A stretch of 64,000 bases of DNA, taken from Prostheceraeus crozeri. Taxonomy: Eukaryota; Platyhelminthes; Polycladida; Euryleptidae. This document shows, in pieces, positions 11,065 through 23,189 of the stretch; within the stretch, counting starts at the first letter, position 1; each line of letters starts with the position of its first letter. The DNA lies in the NCBI GenBank assembly GCA_907163375.1, contig CAJQUW010007562.1:262641-326640 (forward strand). Reading direction: 5' to 3'. A program made the translations under genes and the position numbers. Under the pieces are notes generated by a model. It saw only the letters and a program-made list of their open reading frames with translations, was not told where the DNA came from and made no database searches.

Positions 11065-11576
11065 AAGTGCTTCTGGGCAACGTTTTTGAATTTTCGATAT
11101 ACCTGTTATCATTCCCGGTGCACCGGTGGGGCCAGCTCACAGCCCTAGTTAAAGCGATATGTTGTAGATGCTTCAATGCGTTTTAATCGGTTGTATTGAT
11201 CATTTTTCATTGAATGCACGATGGAAGATTCTCCTGCAAGTCATCGTGTCCTGAGTTCGTCTAAACAACCTGTCAACTCTTATCAAATTGTTGAATGACA
11301 CAAATCTCTTATTTCACCACGAATGTGCACTCTGAGCATTCGCTCGGGTTCCTTTCTTTCTTTGTGACTTAGACAAGTAAGTAATTGTGAATTGAAAGCA
11401 TTTTTGAAGGACTTGTCTTGCGGAAAAACTTTAGTAAATAAATGAAGAGTTCGGTGCATGAGGAAGCAAATAATTCACAAAAAATGGGAAAAAATAGGGG
11501 GCTGCGTTCAAAACTTCATATGCATCACATTCCTTAGTTGCAAACATTTTGATTTATTCATCATTTCAAACAAGTG
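11065..11576. other. nothing recognised
   Basis: No supported ORF or repeat between the hAT element and the F1 fragments. Confidence 0.4.
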
Positions 11577-11766
11577 TATACACAATGGGGATTTAATAAA
11601 TGCGGAGTTACCACTCTACCTAATATACCTACTCTGTGGTATACAGTGAAAATTTTTATATGAAAAGATTCATTTTTTGTGGAGATTACGTTCCCGTGGT
11701 CCAAAAAATTATTTGAGCAGTTTTAAAAAAGTCAAAAATTTGCCAATTTATATATTACCGAGATGA
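11577..11766 (-). mobile_element. F1 TIR element, two abutting end fragments
   Basis: 11577-11637 is a reversed F1 left end (ATGCGGAGTTACCACTCTAC). It is followed directly by a reversed F1 right-end block (TATACAGTGAAAATTTTTAT through GAGCAGTTTTAAA). The PLE begins where the F1 match stops. Confidence 0.6.
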
Positions 11767-12185
11767 CGTCCCCATATAAGGATATGACATCAAAGCTAAC
11801 CATCAATTCATCTTCTGCAATAGAAGTGCACTTCAATTTGCTCGAAAATTCTTGCGAATTGTTAATTGAAAAAGATGAGTGAGAAACTAAATCTTTCAAT
11901 TTCTTGAAAAGCCATTTGGCCAAATAATATGTAGGCGAATCAACAAATTCCCAAGCTCCACAAGAAAAAAAATCCACTTCGCCCAGTTGATTCCCTTGTT
12001 GATTCGCCTGCATATTATTTGGCCAAATGGCTTTTCAAGAAATTGAAAGATTTAGCTTCTCACTCATCTTTTTCAATTAACAATTCGCAAGAATTTTCGA
12101 GCAAATTGAAGTGCACTTCTATTGCAAAAGATGAATTGATGGTTGGCTTTGACGTCATATCCTTATACCCTCAATTCAATTAGAT

Positions 12186-13361
12186 TTGGCAAAATCATGT
12201 GTAACAGAATTCCTTTCCATTCATCCTCATTCCTTATCTAATACTGTTTTTTTAGAACTGATATCTCTGTGCCTCAACATTTACTTTTCATTTAAGAACC
12301 GATTCTTCGAACAAAAGAAAGGTACGCCTATGGGATCACCTTTTTCAGGTTTACTTGCTGAATTACTTATGCAAAAGTTAGAAAACATTGCCATTTCCAA
12401 GTTACAACACAAATTTTGGTTGCGCTACGTCGACAACACGTTTGTTATCATGAAACGAAATGACTTGAATGACATGCTCTTATCACTTAATTCAATCTTT
12501 CCCGGAATCAAATTTACTCATGAAGTTGAAAGAAATGGAGAACTGGCATTCCTCGACATCTTGGTTAAAAGAAATAGTGATGGCTTTACTGAAACAAGTG
12601 TTCATAGGAAGAAAGCCTATGCAGGAACAATCCTTAACTTCAACAGTAATCACCCAGTCATCCACAAGAGGAATTGTATTCGTACTTTATTTCAGAGAAC
12701 AATAACTCACTGCAGTACTGAGGAGAATAAAAACAATGAAATTAAATTTATTTTCCAACTTTTCCAAAATAACAATTATCCGAAGCAATTCATTGAAAGA
12801 ACTTGGTCACAAATGAAAGAACAATTAAAACAAAACAAAGAAGTCCAACAAACCACAACAATAGAAGAACAAGAACATAGAAAACAAACTTGTTACACAC
12901 TACCATATATTAATGGTATTTCTGAAACATTGAGCCGCATGTTTCAAAAGCACGATATAAAGATCGCCCACAAACCAACAACTACATTAAAAAATCGGCT
13001 CTTTAAACCAAAGAAATTTAAATCTGATTTAGAACGAAGAAACGTCATTTACCAAATTGATTGCTCAAACTGTCAACAAAAATACATTGGACAAACTGGA
13101 AAACAGCTTTCAACAAGAGTTCATGAACATCGACTAGCAGTAAGGAGGATTGATCGGCGTTCACAAATATCAACTCATTGCGTTGAAGAAGACAATGCAT
13201 TTGATTGGAGGAGTGCAAAATCCATCAACTCATGTGAACATAGATATGGTCGTGAATTCATGGAAGCTTGGTACTCCTCAGACCACTCCATCAATAGACA
13301 TATAGAACTTGATAACATCTATGTAAACTTACGCCAAGCTATGTCATCACGAAATTTTTAA
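12186..13361 (+). CDS. PLE reverse transcriptase / GIY-YIG endonuclease (partial)
   Basis: A 391-codon open frame. Residues ~45-120 match PLE reverse transcriptase: the TPMGSPFSGLLAELLM block and an altered YxDD-type box in WLRYVDNTFV, then ELAFLDILVKR. Residues ~125-265 are the thumb and linker (IHKRNCIRTLFQRTI). Residues ~300-390 are a GIY-YIG nuclease with YQIDCSNCQQKYIGQT, LSTRVHEHRLAV and a conserved glutamate-region FMEAWYSS. Full PLE proteins are about 700-1000 residues, so the N-terminal RT half is missing. Earlier RT sequence lies in another frame just upstream. The given start is simply the first ATG-like codon of the open frame and is not a natural start. Confidence 0.85.
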   Translation: MAKSCVTEFLSIHPHSLSNTVFLELISLCLNIYFSFKNRFFEQKKGTPMGSPFSGLLAELLMQKLENIAISKLQHKFWLRYVDNTFVIMKRNDLNDMLLSLNSIFPGIKFTHEVERNGELAFLDILVKRNSDGFTETSVHRKKAYAGTILNFNSNHPVIHKRNCIRTLFQRTITHCSTEENKNNEIKFIFQLFQNNNYPKQFIERTWSQMKEQLKQNKEVQQTTTIEEQEHRKQTCYTLPYINGISETLSRMFQKHDIKIAHKPTTTLKNRLFKPKKFKSDLERRNVIYQIDCSNCQQKYIGQTGKQLSTRVHEHRLAVRRIDRRSQISTHCVEEDNAFDWRSAKSINSCEHRYGREFMEAWYSSDHSINRHIELDNIYVNLRQAMSSRNF

Positions 13362-13403
13362 AATTTTATACTCATGTCTCCCGATGTAATTTCCCTTTTC
13401 CAC

Positions 13404-13433
13404 CTGACGACGAGCTGAAGCAACAGCCTGAAA
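13404..13433 (+). ncRNA. hammerhead-like core in PLE 3' tail
   Basis: CTGACGA is followed by a short imperfect hairpin (CGAGCTG/CAGCCTG) and GAAA. PLE termini are known to carry hammerhead ribozymes. Stems I and III are poorly formed here, so activity is doubtful. Confidence 0.35.
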
Positions 13434-13480
13434 ATTTGTGGTAAATAATATCTTATTCCTGAAGACATCTTTCTGTTAAA

Positions 13481-13504
13481 TATATATATATATATATATA
13501 TATA
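13481..13504. repeat. (TA)n microsatellite
   Basis: About 12 TA units directly after the PLE tail. Confidence 0.95.
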
Positions 13505-14117
13505 CCTAATGCCTGCAATCCTTTAAATATTAGGCCAAAATCGCGTATTTTTCTGAGCCTACTACCGCCAAAAAAGAATATTGGGAGAACTGTATGGCTA
13601 CATCATGGCTCTGCGAATAGCAGCATCTGGCTCAAGAAATAAAATGTAAGTATTTGATTTCAAAAGAGCGATCACAAAATTAGTACATTTAAAAGTATTT
13701 AGAATGCGCAGGCTTACGTTTTTATAAATATCCTCAATACCAAATACACAGCTAAAGTGAGGAAATATATTCTTGATATAGAATTACAGATTATCTGTCA
13801 TTCCTGTCCAAAATGTAAATTACTTAACATGCACTTGTCAATTAAAATAAGTGTTGATTGTTCTATAACATAATGTACAAGAGATTAGCCCCCTGATGTA
13901 CACCTTGCATTTAGGCTGACAGTCCAGGTATCATAGATCTAGGAGTCCATGACTCAAGGCTACGACCAGTTTTAGCTGCCGGCGTTATACCATGATATCT
14001 CAAGTTATGAATGCAATTGCACCGAGACCTAGATAGCGACGCCATTATTTAGTCTATGATTTAAGGCTTCATGGCAATCACGTTGTCTGTGGTATTGTCA
14101 AGTTCTATGAAACTGAC
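13505..14117. other. nothing recognised
   Basis: AT-rich, with no supported ORF or repeat. Confidence 0.4.
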
Positions 14118-14270
14118 CACACCATAGAAATCATACAATACCATAGAAAGTTCTAGAATGGAAATTTCATGAAAATTCTGGCACCCGCCGGGGGAACTTA
14201 CATTTTGCTCCCAGTTGGGGCAAAAAGCCAATTTTACGAGCTGGCTTTCTTGTTTTCTGGTTGGCACTTA
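14118..14270 (+). repeat. interspersed repeat R, copy 1
   Basis: Shares ~130 bp with 63560-63690 and, inverted, part of 58738-58806. Blocks: ACCATAGAAAGTTCTAGAATG, CCGGGGGAACTTA, GAGCTGGCTTTCTTGTTTTC. Non-coding. Family unknown. Confidence 0.6.
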
Positions 14271-15737
14271 TATTTGTCACAATGCAATATCTAAATTTAT
14301 TGTTAATGAATGTTAGCAACATAATGAAAGAACAATGAAGCTAGAAAAGAAAAGTCATAAGACAAAAAATACAAAAAATTGCTTCAATGGAAGTTTGAAA
14401 AGCGTATGAAAATTCACTCTGTGATGTTTGACTCTATGCAAATGTTCCTTATATCGAGGTCCCGCAATTGTTCTGTTGTGATGGAAGATCGAGTGCCACG
14501 AACACACAGAAGACAAGATCTCATAAGAGCAAAATTAAGTCTCGCATTCATCCGCGCACTTATTTCAGATTTCGCTTCATTTCTATTTTGGACGAGTTGT
14601 TCAACCGCATGGGAAAAAATCTTCTACATTTCCGACTCATTCCTCCCAGACGAGAGAACAGGAGGGGCGTGAAAGAGCCGTGTTCAAATAGCAGAATTTG
14701 GCCTGTGATCCAGAAATATATTATATTAATCTATATTATTCTAACATTGAAAAATTGGATAATGGTCTTCAATGACTGATACAAATGGACACAATATATC
14801 AGCCCATGGAATAGTAGGCTATTTCATATCAAATAACAGTGCCTTCTCACTTAAAATTCTCCGTAGGAAAAACCTGCAATTTGCTGTCAGCAACTTTCAT
14901 ATGAAACTTGACATATAGCTTGACTATTATACAGCGTATTAGATCGAAATTGATCTACAATCCATAGAATGTTCTTCGTAACATCGTTATACATGAGCTA
15001 GATATCAAACTTCCATTCTAGTCTACTATTTTCTACTTCTATGAACCGCACTACTTTACATTCGGCGAAAAAACCAAGTTTTATTAGCTTCTTGAAATAG
15101 ATCCACGAACTACGATGGGACGCACAGCTATTTCCTCTTATCAAGAGGAACTAGAGAATGGAGATGCGAAAATCCTCACGTGGTAGGTAGGACATTTATG
15201 TCCGATTATATTTTAATTTTCATTTCGCGATCTCGCATTGACAGCGAACTATTTTGTGAAATCGCACGAGGTTTCCTTATCCTTCTCTTCGTCTGAAACT
15301 CCAGCTTGTGGCGCATAACAGCTGACAACTCACAGTATCATTTCACCTTTTTGGAGCTTGAGCGACATCCGTCGATCAGAGATCCGACACACCTCCATAA
15401 CACTTTCTCTTAGCCTCTCTCCAGCAGCGACAGCTACACCGCTCATTTTTCATGCGGCCACTGTTATAAAAGAGCTTGTACCAGTCACCAATTTGTCCGC
15501 TCTTTCCACCAGCCCACAAGATTTCCTGCATCGCACTACGTCAGCTAGCTCACGACTGCGACCCGTCATTGTGCCGATGTTGATATTGGCCAAACGTAGC
15601 TTCCGTTTCACACAGACTCCCTTCTTTAGCTCACCCCGTCCGCGAGTGGGTATCTTTTGTCCACTCCTCACGCTATACAGGCGAAAACGACGCGCATCGC
15701 TTGCAGGGGACGCCCTAGCATGAGGTTGAACAATGTT
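14271..15737. other. no recognised gene; unassigned overlapping ORFs
   Basis: ORFs at 14379-14672, 14468-14779 and 15358-15723 overlap frames on the other strand and show no domain. GC rises around 15300-15720 without an obvious cause. Nothing is supported as a gene. Confidence 0.35.
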
Positions 15738-15839
15738 CCCGGTGAAAAAAAACTGTCGGTGAACTGTCGGTCCATTGTCGGGAAGCCGACTCGGCATAAT
15801 GACGGCAAAGGTCCTAATTCCCCGACTATCTGCCGACGA

Positions 15840-15975
15840 ATCGGTGAGCCTACAATTCCCCGACTGTCTCGCCGACGCACTACCGACAATTCCCCGACAG
15901 CCACCGACAATTCCCCGACAGCCTCCGACAATTCCCCGACAGCTGCCGCCGACAATTCCCCGACAGCCGCCGACA
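15840..15975 (+). repeat. minisatellite, CCGACAATTCCCCGACAGCC-type unit
   Basis: About five degenerate 20-27-bp units made of CCGACAATTCCCCGACAG with short GCC spacers. Open frames across it (TIPRQPP-type) are products of the repeat and not genes. Confidence 0.85.
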
Positions 15976-16084
15976 TCTAATTATATGTTCACATTCTTTT
16001 GATGAAATTTATAGCCTACTTGACGTTGTAGCAAAATATTGAAGAAATTTGCTGTTATTAGTGATGAATATTGTTGATCAAAGT

Positions 16085-16330
16085 CATCCTGCTACGAAAT
16101 GCTCCAAGGATCAACAGCAGAAAAACATTCTGAGGCAGTAACAAGAATAGCCCTACAATATTTATACATTATAAAAATGCTGCTGATCGGTGTCATCCTG
16201 CTACGAAATGTTCCAAGGATTAACAGCAGAAAAACTCAATGCTGCTAAAACCAAAACATTCGGAGGCAGTGACAAATAATCGCACAAGAAATTACTTTAG
16301 CGACTCACCTCAAAAGTAAATGTCGGCCTA
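16085..16330 (-). repeat. exon-like diverged repeat, tandem copies 2 and 3
   Basis: Two tandem copies of a block with CTACGAAATGTTCCAAGGAT and ACATTCGGAGGCAGTGACAA; the first (16085-16145) is shorter. They match 5766-5915. A donor-like GAG|GTGAGT on the minus strand lies at about 16312-16320, after an open stretch reading GHYQASTTDGREAYHCSVG. Confidence 0.4.
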
Positions 16331-17559
16331 CAGAACAGTGGTATGCTTCTCTGCCATCGGTTGTGCTGGCTTGGTAGTGTCCGGTCTCCATTGATGGTAT
16401 CTTTTTGAGAGACAACGACTTTGGTCTAAAATGCGCAGTAAGATGCTTGATGCAAAAAATATTGAATATTATTGACGCATAAAAAGAAGTTATAGAATTT
16501 AACATAATTAAAATAAATAGGAACATACATGTACATCTAACATAAAAAATAGGAAAACGACACGAGCTTTTATTCACTTCAAGTAAATATGCTGCTTGAA
16601 ATCAATAGCATTATATTAATTACCCGACCTGCTGTCACATTTATTTCCCGGCAAAAAATAATAAAACGACAAGAATCACCATATGTATTACATGAGCACT
16701 AGACAAGTTCCGATGAAAAATGTGTCATGAAACAAATGACGAGATTAGGATGATTACGAAGGAGATAAAGTGTTCAGTCTGGGAATTTTCAAAAGCAAAT
16801 ATGCAGCTGACGATCAGTATAAAAAAGGAAGTACAAGTATGATAAATAAATCCATGTGAGAACATGATTGCGAGTGTGGACCAAATAGCGCATTTTTGGA
16901 AATCTTTAAAGACAATTACAAACAGCTAACAATCATGAAAAATAAATATAGCAAATGTCCACTTGCAAACATGATTAAGAGGGTGGTTCAAGTCAAGTCA
17001 AGTCTAATTTGGAAAGGTATATTTCTAAATACTTTCAATTTAAAATGATTCAATTAATTTGCATTTATTGTTACTAAACAAATGTAATTACATTTGTAAA
17101 TCAATTTATGTTTTCCTCACGAAGCTATCTTCAGGGAACATAAATGTTAGGTCATGTTTAATTAATTATAAGTTAGACAAATAGTCCGGCAACCAGAAGT
17201 TAATTAATTAATTGTCACTAATTTTTTTTCATAAAATGATGTAATAACTAACTTGGCATTCCCTTACTTTTAAAATGTTTGCATTGAGTGTACGCATTTT
17301 TTTCACAATCGCATCAGTTATGGCTCTCCTATTTTTATTTGTATTTCGATAACAGTATCAGTGTAAAAAAGAAGCAACGAACCAATAGAAGCATGATTAC
17401 ATTATAGTTTAATTGAGAATGTCAATAGGGTCCTGTTTCCACAAAACGGACCATGCACTTTTTTACATGCAGGATTTTTACAGTTTTTATCATCGTTGTG
17501 TTGTCACTAAACCAATTTTAGATAAATGAAGATTGCGACTACACAATTCAAAAGTTTTT
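16331..17559. other. nothing recognised
   Basis: Strongly AT-rich. No convincing ORF, RNA gene or inverted repeat. Confidence 0.4.
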
Positions 17560-17569
17560 GTCATTCAGT

Positions 17570-17632
17570 AACTCGTCCGAAACGTTTAGCCTTGGTTCAT
17601 CAGGCCAAGAGAGCCGATAGTGTAGGCCTAAT
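17570..17632 (-). ncRNA. hammerhead-like motif, possible PLE end
   Basis: On the minus strand: GGCCTGATGAACCAAGGCTA then AACGTTTCGGACGAG. CTGATGA, a short CC/GG stem and AAACGTTTCGG follow the order seen in PLE ends, but the GAAA box is changed. No PLE coding sequence lies beside it. Weak. Confidence 0.25.
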
Positions 17633-17659
17633 CACTGCGGTATTTTCACTTCCACGTAG

Positions 17660-19169
17660 AAGTTTTATAACCTATTTCGAACACGAATACTTACTATCTC
17701 TTTAATGGTTGATTATTGCTTGACATCATTGATTATTGATCACTCATTCTTGAGAAGAAAAAAATGACTTAAATTAGAAGAAAAAATATAATTAATTGAC
17801 TTATTCATAAAAAGGATTAACTTTTCTTTATTATTTATATCCATGAACTTTATTAAACTACATCTTTATTTACTGAGTTAAGAGCTAAAAACTGTTAAAC
17901 TCACTAAATAAGGATACTAAGTTTGCGACCGATATCCCTGAAAATAACTGCTTGAACTATCATATAAGATTTCACTATTGGTTAAGCAAAATTAATTTTT
18001 GCCATTATCAAAATGAAATCGTACGTCAAGTTGTACCCGTCCTTTGCTAAAAATAGTTGGGTCTCCAGTTATGTAAAGAGAAACTTCACTGTCAACACCT
18101 TTGACAGCATCGATAAAAGAAATACAGCGCTAACTCTCTTGGCATCGAAGCTGGAAACAAAACCAAATCTCGTCTCAGTAATGGTCGCTAGAGTAATGGT
18201 ATCGCTAGTGTAATGTGAGGAGATTAAATGTCACAAAAACGTCCAACAACTCAGAGATTACTAAGGATATCCTCAACCTTTCATCCGAGTTTGATTTTGG
18301 TTCATTTGATTATATTCAAACTGCTGAGAAAAGATCAAAAACATGTTCAATGTTCCCCACCCGCCCCTATCAAGAATGGAGATGCAGCAAGTCCTCTGAC
18401 TGATCGCTGTTTGAAATGTACCGCGGACTGTATTGAAGACTGACGTCAAAATAGTGCTAACTTTGGATTGCCCTGTCAAAGCCAGTATCAACGAATCACA
18501 ACCATAATTCGAAAATTGATTTGTACTTCGTTGTGATTGCCTGGCATGATGTTATTAAATATAAATACACATGTCAACGGATTCTCATCGAAGATCGCAC
18601 CCACAAACTGAAAGCTGTAACAAATACTGACTCAAAACCAAAAGCAGTTTAGTTTAAATTAATAATGGCAGTTATTCGATTAAGCAATCAAGCAGATTTT
18701 TAGAGTCATATAATCACACATTTTCAATAAAAGTTGACGTATCTTGATGAACAATACGTCAAATAAAAGCCTAGGATTTGACTGTTCATCTCATGCGGGT
18801 TTCATCTCTTCATCTACACGATTTCATGTTTAAAAATTATGATTTATGAAATGGGTTTTACTTCTGTAGAGGCACCTTAGGTAATGAGTAGACGTGTAAT
18901 AATATATTGTCATCAATTCATCATGAAAAATGCAAATTATCATATCATTGTAATAACATCAGAATAAGCTTAACGATGTAAAATGTGGAACGCCTTTATT
19001 TCTGAACAAATATTGACAGTGATAGACCTATGTGTACAATAATAAAGTTACTAAATCCTGTACAAATTATAACTAACAACCGATGGAGAGAAATATTTAT
19101 AGATCAGCTTACCTATTAACAACATGATTGTTCGAGCCATAGCAATGACTTACATTTTGCATAAATTAG
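17660..19169. other. nothing recognised
   Basis: AT-rich. Short frames at 18013-18213 and 18215-18443 show no domain. Confidence 0.35.
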
Positions 19170-19589
19170 TCAATTCCGTTTCTTAGATTGTGTCATTCGT
19201 TTCCAAGAGATAATAAAATCGATTGCCATGTATCCTGATTCCATCGATGTAGAAGTCAAATGACAAATCATGATATATACGAATAAAACTTTGAAAGTGT
19301 GGAGACAATTTATTGTTAAATGATTCTGAAGAAAAATGAGATAACACTGCGCACTCGGAAGTCGTAATATGTGTAATTTGTTGGGAGATTTATTGAAGGA
19401 AGCCAATCTAAGAGATCCTCGAAATCGGTGATATCATCCTTGAGAATTCGAATTATCAAGTTTCCATTCTTGTGTTCTCTCCTTCCATGCGAGCTGTTGC
19501 CGTTGATGCGTTTTCCACAAAAAGTTTGGTTTGGTTGATGAAGATGCCGAGGTATAGTAAGATGGAAAGTTGTTGAAAACACTGGGAAC

Positions 19590-19930
19590 TGTCGAAGATT
19601 TGAGTTGCAATAGTTTCAATTCTTTTCTGGGACGCTTAGATGATCTTGAATTGTTGACTTGTCTTGATCAAATCATTTTCGAAGAAGTGCAGAGAACAAA
19701 TTCGCGAAGACAAGGTTGGAAGGAAGACGCTTCTTTGGCCAAAATTATCGACATCCTCTCGTTTAATTGCTCTTTGTCTTATCCATTTGTCGCGAAGAGT
19801 CTGGTCATGAGAAAATGCAAAAAACGAAATATATGCCCATTCGTTGAGTTATCTGATGTGCTTTTGTGCACTTGCTGTTTATTATCGTAGGATATAGACT
19901 GATCTGCAGGGCGCGCTGCTTTCCCAGCTA
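19590..19930 (-). pseudogene. decayed THAP zinc-finger domain
   Basis: Minus-strand pieces in shifting frames spell the THAP order: VHKSTSDNSTNGHIFRF near 19850 (where the first CxxC would lie), then TLRDKWIRQRAIKRED near 19790, then SRICSLHF near 19695. RxxWI, the basic R.AIKR.D and ICSxHF are THAP hallmarks. At least two frame changes and loss of the N-terminal cysteines make it non-functional. Downstream frames to ~19316 may be more of the same protein (DDITDFEDLLDWLPSINLP). THAP domains occur in P-like transposases and in host DNA-binding proteins. The surrounding TIR-like ends favour a transposon. Confidence 0.5.
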
Positions 19931-21132
19931 GGCGTACGCATAATATGTTTTGAGACAAGCTAACAAACTTGATGCTATAGCAACGCATCGATCAATCAGA
20001 TGACGCTTGCCTCACATATTTGCATGCAGATTCGGCAGATCACTGTGAGGACGAAGGACAAAGGCAGTATTATGACTGCGTGTGCACACACTGTTGTGCT
20101 GTCCTGTATGAAACTTCCCGTGAACAGCAGCTCAATGAATTGCCAATGAATTGCGCTTTGCGCTATCGAACAATGAAATCAGTCAGTCCTGAGACTGTAT
20201 AGAGTGTGGACTATTCGTAAAAATTTAGGACTTGCATATCCCGGTGCTCTAGATATCTCACAATGGCTAGAAATAGAAGGTTGGAAGAACCTCTTTCAAA
20301 AGGAATTACCCTAATTCACGTTCGTTCGGAGATAGCGAAAATAGACAGATAAATGGCTACTTAAAACAGCGCAACGTGTTCTCGGCAGGGTTTTCAACTT
20401 TCAAAGGAATTTTTTTCTTTAGTTTGCTTTCTCGTAGCGTTTGAGTGCTAGCAACATTTTCTGCGCTGCAGCAAAGAATGTGTAACAGATTAATGCACCG
20501 ATTAAAATCGGGCTGTTTTAATGTAGGATTGTATACACATCTAATACATTAACATGCGTTTTTCTTCTTGTCAGGATGTTCTATGAATTTCCATGTAATT
20601 CTATCTACATTTTGAATCACTCAAAAAGAAAATACAAGTAACGGAGACAGAACTGTTGACCCATAGCTGCCGCTATATGTAGACATGTATTGATATATTT
20701 GCTTACCACATGCTGCCGGAAATCTGGTCCTGATATCTGGTATGAGGAATTCTGTAATCCTTTTTGCAAGAGGTTGCCATTTTGTCTTTCATCTGCGCCA
20801 CTTGCAAAGAAGCGGAATGTGCTGACTATATGCTCCTCGAGCGCAGCAGGAGTCCACTGTTGTAAATCACAGCAGTGTTTAAAATATATAGATCACACGA
20901 ATTGGAGTGGACGAGATTTGCTAACATTGGTCCAATCAGAGCTACTGTCGGCATATAGGGAGAACATGCCGACACTTTCCGATTTTCTACTCATCATGTC
21001 CGTGCAGCCGTCACTTAGCCGATGGGTACCGACAACACCTGTGTCGGCATTCACTCGGTGCGTCGACACGGTTGACAGCCGACACTGCCCGACTATTTGA
21101 CGAGGGATCCCCGACGATTTTTTTTCACCGGG

Positions 21133-22752
21133 TTGTATACCATATCCATGTTTAAACGATGCGGGAGCCCCTTCTGGGTGGGATGAGGCATATACTCGGG
21201 CCGTCACATAGGTGCACCTGTCGTCAGAGTCTCTAGGAGGATGCTAGAGCAGACGCAGAGGTCTCACTACTGTTTGGATGCCAGATGCTTTGATGGTATT
21301 TCCTCCATCTGGGCCCCACCACCCTCCCAGACTATCTGAGTTAAATAAGTCATTTGCCGTCTCTCGGCACGCGACGTTGTTCTGGCAAGATTGGTTAAAG
21401 CAGGGCCACATCGAGCAGGTTCCAGAACTCCAGCCCATAGTTCACATCTCTCAACAGATGTATTGGAGAAGTGAACCAGGCCTGCTGATGATTCCTGATA
21501 TTGGATGAAACAGCAGCTATTCACGTCTGTTCCCATTTTTTAACTAAGGATGCAACTCAACATTTAGTTGTTCTATTTACAATGTCAACAGGCCGCTGCG
21601 TATGGGTCGGAATGTGCAATGATTAAACAGTCGTCTGCGTTCAAATTAAGATTTAATAAAGTAATTTATGATTTTCTTAAATTTATGAAAGCAAATCAGT
21701 TAGTCTACGATGGTACGAAGATTTATGAGAGAAAGAAGATTACAATGACTGCTAAAGGTCATCAAAATTAATTGAAATTAATTTTAATTGCAGCACGAAG
21801 CAATTGATTGGAACTGTTAAAAACTTCGTAAGCCAATGCAGCATAATTATAGAGATAATCATTTATTGAAACAAGTGATTGAATAATCACACGTGTCTAT
21901 AAAAACACACAAAATAGAATTTCACAAGTTATCATAGAAGAATTGTAATATACAGATACTAAATCCGTCATGCACCAAATAGTTCTTATTAGAATCTGTC
22001 TAGAAAGTGATCAGTTGTGAACAAGATAATTATCTAAGGTTCTCACTCAACTGAAGGTTCTTCAATGATGGCACAACAAGAAGCAGGAAATTCCTGTTCT
22101 AAGTACTACCAGCAAATGCATAAAAGAGGCTATTTATTCACACAGCTATAATAATTTTCACGACGTTTAAAAGGTCAACTTTTCAGCACGAGGAGCGATA
22201 TCGTTGTCGAGGCAGCGCAGTGATGGAGACAATGATATCGGTCAGAGTAATGAAAAGGACTTTTTGATCGAGTGAAGGTAATTTATTTCTATGCCTGCAT
22301 CTCCATCTGGAATGTGATAGATATCCTAGCGTCATATTTGTCGGCCATACCATGACATTAAGAAGTCTATGGCAATGCTTAGAAATGCATAATATTTCTA
22401 TCCATGGACTAGGAATAGACATAGGCTACTAAACATTGTAATAGAAGACTTTTTGGATTTAAATTAGTGTCCAGCATTTGATTCATTAATAGAATGTGAC
22501 AAATAAATTGTAAAATTGTAAAATTTGATAAAATTGTAAAAGATGAGAAGATGCAAAGATCGAGGAGTCAATTTTTTTATCGAATATTGTCAGCTATGTT
22601 GATATTAAACTATGCCATTTTATCTTCTAATGTATTTTTGCTATTTAGAAATCTCACTATTTTCTGTAATATCATCATCCCTGTTAATTTGCCCTGTGAG
22701 CATAGAAATAAAACTAATTAGCTAAGAGAATGAAAGTGGCATAGTTTAAAAC
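21133..22752. other. nothing recognised
   Basis: Short ORFs at 21278-21508 and 21267-21536 are mutually overlapping shadows without a domain. The rest is AT-rich. Confidence 0.35.
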
Positions 22753-22879
22753 GGTTAAAGGAGGATTCAATGATATTTACTGAGATATCTCGATCGACAT
22801 CTTGTTAAGAACCCTCGGGAATTTTAACAAGATATCGACCTCATTATTTCAGTAAATATCAATGAATCCTCCTTTAACC
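22753..22879. repeat. 127-bp palindromic MITE-like repeat
   Basis: GGTTAAAGGAGGATTCA at the left and TGAATCCTCCTTTAACC at the right, with arms of ~45 bp around a short centre. Confidence 0.75.
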
Positions 22880-23189
22880 ATTACATAAATCGTTTACCAA
22901 TTCGATATTTTTGATTCTGCATAATAGGTCGATATAATGTAATACAATTGAGCACATTGTAATGCACCTATGTTTCAGATGCTAGATTTAGGCACTTGTC
23001 AAGGACATTTAGCGTAATTACAATCAAAATAATACATAAGGAGAATAAAATCATGATACAAATATACTTCGTAGCACAAAACTTCACGAACTGCAAAGTG
23101 TTGACCTCAAAGACTGAAAAGTTGATCAGGGACTGTAAAGAAATTCATTGATCGTGGGCATTTTGATTAGTTAAATTAATTGTCTCAGA
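22880..23189. other. nothing recognised
   Basis: AT-rich spacer. Contains GGGACTGTAAAG at 23128, a word repeated at the right end of the next element. Confidence 0.4.

Larger units (their letters stand above)
11767..13480 (+). mobile_element. Penelope-like element, 5'-truncated, with inverted 5' segment
   Basis: The long reading frame inside is described separately. Its 5' side has a foldback: 11771-11945 is an inverted copy of 12006-12166, and the right arm is itself PLE coding sequence (RT region reading FDVISLYP). After the frame, 13380-13480 is an untranslated tail with CUGACGA (13404-13410), a GCTG/CAGC hairpin and GAAA (13430-13433), arranged like a hammerhead core, followed by a TA microsatellite. 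The element is broken, with about two interruptions on the 5' side. No target duplication was found. Confidence 0.8.
15738..21132. mobile_element. possible 5.4-kb TIR element with GTCGG subterminal arrays
   Basis: The left end CCCGGTGAAAAAAAACTGTCGG and the right end ...CGATTTTTTTTCACCGGG are inverted matches over ~17 bases. Both are followed inward by many GTCGG/CCGAC words (15755-15975 and 20945-21115). The interior includes a decayed THAP domain on the minus strand, which fits P-like or Kolobok-like elements. No clean target duplication was found, and the interior also holds other repeats. The two ends could belong to separate copies. Confidence 0.4.

Noticed and set aside
15450-16002. Frames with repeated VGELS or TIPRQPP
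   Set aside because: They are translations of the CCGACAATTCC minisatellite on the two strands.
20690-21100. 136-codon plus frame
   Set aside because: It overlaps the GTCGG-rich border of the possible TIR element, is Cys/Ser-rich without a pattern, and shows no domain.
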